DNA of 27,748 bases from CAZUZS01 sp964624795. Its GTDB lineage: Bacteria; Calditrichota; Calditrichia; RBG-13-44-9. The stretch spans positions 1 through 27,748 of the forward strand of contig CAZUZS010000065.1 in assembly GCA_964624795.1 (NCBI GenBank), in the 5' to 3' direction. Below, piece after piece: positions 22,577 through 27,748 of this stretch (position 1 is the stretch's first letter; the number at the start of each line of letters is the position of its first letter). Under the pieces are notes generated by a model, which was not told the DNA's origin, did not search any database, and saw only the letters and a list, made by a program, of their open reading frames with translations. Both the position numbers and the translations under genes were made by a program.

Positions 22577-23792
22577 TTATTTCTTTTTCTTTTTCAATAT
22601 ATCCCAATTTCCATTTTCGAATTCGGAAAGCATTTCCCTGATTGACTTGCCGTTTTTAATGATTCGCTCCAAGCGAAATCCCACCCCTGTGGTGCCGAGC
22701 ACAATGGCGCCCAGCAGATATTCCCCGTCGTGCACCAGCTTAACATATTTCCCTGCAGCTTCAGCGATGTGCACGATCTCCCTTTCACCTGGTTTTTCCC
22801 TGTATTTTTGTCCCAGTGAGGTCAGGTCGATGTCTGCCACTTTCAGAATGTGCAGAGGTAGCGTCCCGCTGTACTCCGTTGCTACGCCGGAAATATTCGT
22901 TCCGGCAACTCGTCCCTGTTCCACTGCGGCCGGCCAGATGCCGAATATTTTACCCTCAAATTCGGCAGCATCGCCTGCCGCATAGATGTTGGGATAACTG
23001 GTTTGCAGATTGCGGTTGACCACGATTCCGCGATTCACTTCAATTCCGGCCTCCCGCGCAAGCCTTACATTGGGGACAATCCCGGTGGAGATAAGCACCA
23101 GCTCTGCCGGAATCCCTTCTCCGCTTTCCAACTGGACAGCTTCAATGGAATCCTCTCCTGCAAATTTAACAGCTTTTTGTTTTAAAAAAAAACTGATTCC
23201 CCGCTTTTCCAGGATGTTTTGCAGCACACCGGCCCCGGCACGATCCAACTGCGGAGACATGATGTGATCTTCCATTTCCACTACGCTGACCACCAGGCCC
23301 CTTTTCTGCAGGCTGGAAGCGGCTTCGATGCCAAGAATGCCGCCGCCGAGGACCACCGCGGCCCGGCACTTTTGGGCGTATTTACGAATGTCCAGTGCCT
23401 GCTGCAGGTCGCGCAGAACAAATACGCCTCGTTTGTCAATTCTTTCGATGGGTGGGACAAAAGGCTGCGCGCCGCCGGCAATGAGCAAACGGTCGTAGTG
23501 GTGGATCTTTCCGGAAGCGTCTCGCACGGCGTTCTGCCGCGGCAGAACCCCCACTATCCGGGTGCCCGCCAAAAGCCGAATCCGGTTTTCCCTGAACCAA
23601 TCGTGGTTTCGGATAAAAATACTTTCTTCCGGAGTGTCTTCCCCTAAAAACGATGAAAGGTGAATCCGCGAATAAAAAGGGTAGGGCTCATCGGAGAATA
23701 TCAAAATCTCCGTCGATTTATTGCGCTCCCGGATGGCAGTGGCCGCTTCCACTCCCGCTGCTCCATTCCCGATGATAATGATCCGATCCAAA
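22577..23792 (-). CDS. FAD-dependent pyridine nucleotide oxidoreductase, 5' end missing
   Basis: About 404 residues remain, starting at the contig edge. The FAD-binding motif IIIIGNGAAGVEAATAIRE is right at the start, so probably only a few residues are lost, unless a further N-terminal domain existed. The NAD-binding motif VVLGGGILGIEAASSLQKRG is near residue 145. The second FAD motif NIYAAGDAAEF is near 270, and a C-terminal domain follows. This fits the NirB-N-terminal/rubredoxin-reductase-like group, which passes electrons from NAD(P)H to small redox proteins. The N-terminal SRIHLSSFLG segment is typical of it. The partner is not in the window. The protein ends in a run of lysines. Confidence 0.85.
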
Positions 23793-23892
23793 NNNNNNNN
23801 NNNNNNNNNNNNNNNNNNNNNNNNNNNNNNNNNNNNNNNNNNNNNNNNNNNNNNNNNNNNNNNNNNNNNNNNNNNNNNNNNNNNNNNNNNNN
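23793..23892. other. Scaffold gap of 100 N
   Basis: This is the second run of exactly 100 N. It cuts the 5' end of the oxidoreductase and the 3' end of the metalloprotease, two different genes on the same strand. The distance between them is unknown. Confidence 0.97.
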
Positions 23893-25818
23893 CGGGATGC
23901 TCTTCCACAGTTCTTGCGCCATGTCGGTGCGCTGCTCGTAGTAGGCAAGCGGATCGCTGCTCAGGTCGAACAGGTTGCAATCGGGGTCGATTCCGCGGGT
24001 GGAATACCCAAGCGCATCTTCGTCGGTCCCGTACTGCAATTTGGGATCGGCCACTCTCTCGGCAATTTTTTCCAGCATCGCCTTTTCGCTCTCTTTGGAT
24101 TCCGGGGCGAGCGGTTTGTAGGCATACTCAATTGCCCAGTAATCGTACGGCCCCAGGGTAGTCTGGAAATAGTTGCCCTGCGGTTTTCCCTTGGGGCTGA
24201 TGTTGATGGCGTTGTAATCCATCACCGAGCCGGAAATGCCGTCCTGCGATGTGAAATCCTTGTCGGTCAACTCCTCGAATGGAACCGTGGAGCTGGCCTT
24301 GAAATTGTGCCGCAGGCCCAGGGTATGCCCCACTTCGTGAACAATCAGGTCCACGATGCCGTCGTGAACAAATTTTTTCAAATCGAGATCGTCATCAGTA
24401 ACCATTCCCCGCGCTAACAGCAGGCTCCAGCCGAAACCCATCTGGCGGGTCAGCCCTTCGGCAAAGGAGCACTGGTAAGGCAGGAATTGTTCGGAGATGT
24501 TCCTGTCCGGACCGGTTGATGGCCAGAGCTGGTCGGTGGAAAGATTTGTCCAGGAAAGCGGGGTGATAAATTCTCCCAATTCCCGGTAGTAGAAGCGCAC
24601 AAAATCGGCACTCACGCGAACGTCCGCATCGTAAATCTGGCCGGTAAACGGGTTGGCGCGGGATGGTCCCACGGCGTAGCCGGCATCCGGCTGCACGATC
24701 CAGCGGATGGTGCTGTAACGGACATCGGCGGGATCCCAGTCGGCATCGTCCGGCATCTGCCGCACCTCGATGGCATCCTGAAAACCGACTTTTTCGAAGG
24801 CTTTGTTCCATAGTAGGATGCCCTCGCGAACCGCGTCGCGGTATTCCACCGGAATGGTGTTTTCCAGCCAGAAGACGATTGGCTGTTTGGGCTTGGACTT
24901 CTTGAATTTCGGCTCGGATTTTTCCAACTGCCAGCGGGTGATGTAGCGCTTGTAGGGCGAATCGTCCAGCACCGAAGTATAATCCTGGTACATGGTCAGA
25001 AAGTGGCCAACACGATCATCGGCAACGCGCGGCTGGTAACCGGTTTCCGGCAGGGCGGACAGGCTGTAGTGGTAGCGGTGCAACATGCTGCGGGAATCGG
25101 GCAGCGTGTAAAACATGGACTGCGGCTTGCTGGATTTGTAGTGTAGCGTGACCTCGATTTCGGTATTCATGGGGAACGATTTCAGTTCCGAAAAATAGCT
25201 GTCCCCCTTGTCGAAAGAGTAGGGCATTTTGGCCTGGCCGGTGAGATAGCCCACCATGGTGTAATCCTGAAGGAAAATTTCGGAGGCGTCAATCAGGATG
25301 CTGCCGCGGTCGGGGTGCGGCTGGCTGGCAATTTTGGCGCTGGCCCAAATGGAATTAGAGAAATCCTTTTCCATTGCGCGGTGAATGGCGGCATCCGGGC
25401 TGGCCCGAAAAGCCACATTCTTTTGGATGAACTGCACCTTTTTGCCTATCATCTTGATGAAAAACGGGAACTCGCCCAACATCGCCCCGCTGTCGAAGAG
25501 AAGCGCATCGCCGGACTGCCGGGTGATGTTGCAGAGGTAAACGGTGCCCAACTGGTCCTGCCGAATCTCCATATACACCTTTCCCTCTTTTTCGCTGGAG
25601 TAGAGGGTAAACAAACCTTCGGTCTTGCTGTAATTTTCGATGACCTCCTCAAATTTCGGCTCTTTCGGTTTTTTCTTCTTGGCGCCGTTTTCCTCCTTTT
25701 CCTCCGTTTTGGTGCTGTCCTTGCTGGCTTTCTCATTCTCTTTCGATTGCGAAGCGGCATTTCTTGCGAACAGGAACAAAATAAAAGTCAGGCATAACAA
25801 ACCGGTAAATTTTTTCAA
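23893..25818 (-). CDS. Secreted zinc metalloprotease, DUF5117/DUF4953 type, 3' end missing
   Basis: The first 642 residues are present. A signal peptide (MKKFTGLLCLTFILFLFARN) leads into a Lys/Glu-rich linker (about 25-55). Then comes a region like the DUF5117 part that precedes the catalytic domain in this family, common in Bacteroidota and related phyla. The zinc site is VHEVGHTLGLRHNF near residue 495, an extended HExxHxxGxxH metzincin-like motif, followed by SVMDYNA, a Met-turn-like segment. Proteolysis in the periplasm or outside the cell is inferred; substrates are unknown. The start is TTG at 25818 with AAGGGGGGA upstream. Family members usually continue some 150-250 residues beyond this point, lost in the gap. 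Confidence 0.85.
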
Positions 25819-26160
25819 ATCAGGTTCCCCCCTTATGGAAAAATTGTCATTGTTCTGAACCGCTTGATCCAGAGGGAAAATATATTGCAGCGGCGAGATT
25901 CACGCAAGGAGATATGTTTGTCTCGCAGAACTCCTGCTCTTAATCGTAATCTTAATCCTAATCGTAATCGCAGGGAGAAGCATAGGGCAAAGCGCATGGC
26001 GCAGAGCGAACATACTATTTCTCAGGAAGATAATCACAGCACACAACCGTCAATTTGCGAAAGAAAAGCTACTTGATTGCATTACCTTCTAAAGCTGTCC
26101 CCCCCTGCCCCTCTTGCCTACGCTGTGGGCAAGAATGACACATAAAGTTTGATGATTAAT
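25819..26160. other. Intergenic region with hexamer repeat and hairpin
   Basis: No supportable gene lies in this stretch. It contains the hexamer array at 25941-25970. A small hairpin, CTTGCC (26113-26118) with GGCAAG (26128-26133) around a 9-base loop, could mark the end of the following minus-strand gene but lacks a U-tract. The region separates the metalloprotease from the AT-rich tail. Confidence 0.45.
25941..25970. repeat. Tandem hexamer repeat TAATCN, five units
   Basis: Five perfect-length units follow one another: TAATCG, TAATCT, TAATCC, TAATCG, TAATCG. Only the sixth base varies. A diverged relative lies at 6835-6858. Function unknown. Confidence 0.7.
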
Positions 26161-26490
26161 CTATTTGAATAATTTATCAAAGAGCGTCAATAATGCCATG
26201 ATGATAATATTAAAAGTAATAAATATAATTAAATAAATTATCCATGTGTCTAGAATGCTCTTTATATCATTTATCTCACCTTGTGAATAATCTTGTAAAA
26301 GATACTGATAATTAATGTTTTTAAAGAACATTCTTCTATAACTGTATTCATGCAGAAAATTTCGTAGAGTATTTTTCTTTCTTTTCCTATATTTTAAATA
26401 AACCTTAATTGATGGATAAAAGGTACTTGTTAATATCCCCAATAACCAATAAGCGGAGAAAAGATAAAAAAGCCAGTCGTCGGATTTCAT
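26161..26490 (-). CDS. Small membrane protein, unknown
   Basis: This 109-residue protein is unrecognised. Two hydrophobic segments are visible, one at about residues 7-28 (LFYLFSAYWLLGILTSTFY) and one at about 84-104 (IIYLIIFITFNIIIMALLTL). A basic, aromatic loop with KYRKRKKNTLRN lies between. The codon use is much more AT-rich than in the flagellar or metabolic genes, which suggests recent transfer or a weakly constrained accessory gene. GGAT lies upstream of the ATG as a weak ribosome binding site. The next two genes on the same strand are also AT-rich and short. Confidence 0.6.
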   Translation of the reverse strand: MKSDDWLFYLFSAYWLLGILTSTFYPSIKVYLKYRKRKKNTLRNFLHEYSYRRMFFKNINYQYLLQDYSQGEINDIKSILDTWIIYLIIFITFNIIIMALLTLFDKLFK

Positions 26491-26565
26491 GTTGTTATCC
26501 AGAATTTCTATTAAAAAACCAGTTAACTATTCATATACGCAGAATTAATTGATGAGCGGCCTCGC

Positions 26566-27060
26566 CTATTCGTCATGCTTCAATATTATTTTTCCGAAAT
26601 ATGTTTGAGGCCATTTACGGGTTACAATACTTCCTGCAGGTCTGCTACCCCAGCCCTCCACATGAAATGTCACTGGTTTTTTGATTATACGTGTCTGATA
26701 GTCCTTTCTACTGAACACAAAGCTGACCGAATCAGAAAATATTTTCCCGTTTTCATAATTGCACCGTTTCTTAAAATCAATTCGATAAGAGAGAACTTCT
26801 ACGACAGCTATGAAATGCCCACGATTGTCCGTAAAAGTAGAATCATCAAATTCAAAATATACAAAACAACTATCCCATGATCTTATCTTGGCAAATTTCA
26901 CCTTAACGCTGTCTAGTGGACTGTCTAATTCATCCGTTACCTTTCCGGAGATCACGGCCCTGTATGGTCGCCCCTCATGCCGTGGCATCGCGTTAGGGTT
27001 ACAGGAAATCGTCATAATAATCAAAAAAAGTATAATCGATAGACATTTAATCCTGTTCAT
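26566..27060 (-). CDS. Putative lipoprotein with carboxypeptidase-regulatory-like domain
   Basis: The 164-residue protein begins with a lipoprotein signal (CLSIILFLIIMTISC), with Cys20 as the likely lipidated residue. Residues about 35-60, YRAVISGKVTDELDSPLDSV, resemble the first strands of a CarboxypepD_reg-like beta-sandwich, common in surface proteins of Bacteroidota. The rest is beta-rich with no catalytic motif. The product would sit at the periplasmic face of a membrane. AGGAGA precedes the ATG. Like its neighbours the gene is AT-rich. Its role is unknown. Confidence 0.65.
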   Translation of the reverse strand: MNRIKCLSIILFLIIMTISCNPNAMPRHEGRPYRAVISGKVTDELDSPLDSVKVKFAKIRSWDSCFVYFEFDDSTFTDNRGHFIAVVEVLSYRIDFKKRCNYENGKIFSDSVSFVFSRKDYQTRIIKKPVTFHVEGWGSRPAGSIVTRKWPQTYFGKIILKHDE

Positions 27061-27295
27061 AATTTATCTCCTAAAAACCCGGAAAAGCATTCTAATTTCT
27101 CGATTAAGTTTTAAAAAAATTAAGTCGATTTGGATTGTAGAAGTCGATCGACCGCCAGCGATTAATTCAAATTGAAATTTACCATTTCAAAGCCGTGAGA
27201 ACATAGAGCTCACAATCCTTTTCTATGGATCTTGAATAGCGCAATAATTAATGCTACTACTCCCACTACTATTGGAAGAATAACAAATATCCAGT
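27061..27295. other. AT-rich intergenic region with residual membrane-like frame
   Basis: No complete gene is supported. On the minus strand, just past the stop of the neighbouring gene, another frame encodes NWIFVILPIVVGVVALIIAL and then FKIHRKGL before a stop. It has no start codon, so it could be the lost end of a frameshifted membrane protein or chance. Confidence 0.3.
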
Positions 27296-27670
27296 TTAAA
27301 CAGCAATTAACAAATACAGCATGATAACCACGATAACGTCCAAAGTTATCCAGCTTATCTTCCTAAAAAGCCGGACATTGAGCATTCTTCTATTAAAATG
27401 GAGCACTTCGCTAAATAACCGATAGGAATCAAGAGACACCCTAAAGGAAAATGCGCGATAAAAAATTATAAGTCCACACGCGCCAAGTATTTTCCGAATT
27501 TCATCAAAGTAAGGGTCGATTACTGCATCTGGATTCCTCACTTCAAAAATATAACTTGAAAGAATTGCTATTATTCCCGAAAGATTTGGTATTATTAATC
27601 CCCATTCGTCATCGTTTTTCCCTTTTTTTCTCCGTTTCTCTAATATCGATTTCAATTTGCTTTTTTTCAT
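27296..27670 (-). CDS. Small membrane protein, unknown
   Basis: This 124-residue protein is unrecognised. A basic N-terminus (MKKSKLKSILEKRRKKGK) is followed by hydrophobic segments at about residues 24-42, 61-74 and 104-123. The ATG at 27670 is chosen because GGAG lies about 9 bases upstream. The frame is open to an ATG at 27703. Composition is AT-rich like the two genes downstream, with which it may form an accessory block. A possible frameshift near the 3' end is noted separately. Confidence 0.55.
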   Translation of the reverse strand: MKKSKLKSILEKRRKKGKNDDEWGLIIPNLSGIIAILSSYIFEVRNPDAVIDPYFDEIRKILGACGLIIFYRAFSFRVSLDSYRLFSEVLHFNRRMLNVRLFRKISWITLDVIVVIMLYLLIAV

Positions 27671-27748
27671 CAGGACGACTCCAGGAGATGCTGTCTCCCT
27701 CATATAACCGACAATGGTATCACATTATATGATTTGCAGCTGTTAAAT

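Noticed and set aside
23701..25818. 705-residue protein crossing the second gap
   Set aside because: The frame continues across N into the antisense-frame reading of the oxidoreductase 5' end; the real protease sequence stops at the gap edge.
25864..26076. 70-codon plus-strand frame rich in Asn and Arg
   Set aside because: Its Asn/Arg-rich stretch is simply the translated hexamer array; no start signal or family match.
1..27748. CRISPR array, tRNA or rRNA genes
   Set aside because: I found no regularly spaced repeats of suitable length and no cloverleaf or rRNA-like segment on either strand by reading. A covariance-model scan would settle tRNA absence.

Overview
The window looks like a scaffold from a metagenome-assembled or draft genome of a motile, double-membraned bacterium, possibly of the FCB / Calditrichota / KSB1 area. 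Four things suggest this: a predicted outer-membrane beta-barrel and a lipoprotein; a three-subunit type-B succinate:quinone oxidoreductase of the Bacillus/Bacteroidota kind; many TTG/GTG starts; and the TIGR03545/TIGR03546 pair, which is known only from outer-membrane bacteria. The lineage is an inference. Two runs of exactly 100 N (22299-22398 and 23793-23892) are scaffold gaps, and they truncate the genes on either side.

Layout. 1-3492 (+): the 3' end of an amidase, a thioredoxin-like protein with a CxxS site, a nitroreductase and a beta-barrel protein. 3493-3845: an intergenic region with a composite of three palindromes, one of them 38 bp and perfect. 3846-6792 (+): pgpA and the TIGR03546-TIGR03545 pair. 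7231-10847 (+): sdhC-sdhA-sdhB, followed by a shared terminator region. 10932-11201 (-): the nucleoid protein HU. 11385-22182 (-): a late-flagellar cluster. In transcription order it runs flgN-flgK-flgL, then fliW-csrA-sigma4-like gene-glycosyltransferase/TPR, then two tandem flagellin genes each with its own promoter, leader and terminator, then fliS-fliD-flaG-fliT-like-flgM-like. 22399-25818: two gap-truncated genes on the minus strand (FAD/NAD oxidoreductase and zinc metalloprotease) plus a small plus-strand fragment. 26161-27670 (-): an AT-rich tail with two small membrane proteins and a lipoprotein, none recognised.

The main interest is the regulatory wiring of the flagellar cluster. A consensus sigma-54 promoter precedes fliW-csrA, with a 21-bp-phased direct repeat upstream where activator sites usually lie. 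Sigma-28-like promoters precede both flagellins and, more weakly, flgN. Each flagellin leader has a hairpin presenting an A-N-GGA motif in its loop and a second A-N-GGA in the Shine-Dalgarno. This is the two-site layout expected for CsrA repression relieved by FliW. The same operon encodes a protein that looks like sigma-factor region 4 alone, and a glycosyltransferase that is a good candidate for flagellin glycosylation. No full-length FliA is present in the window.
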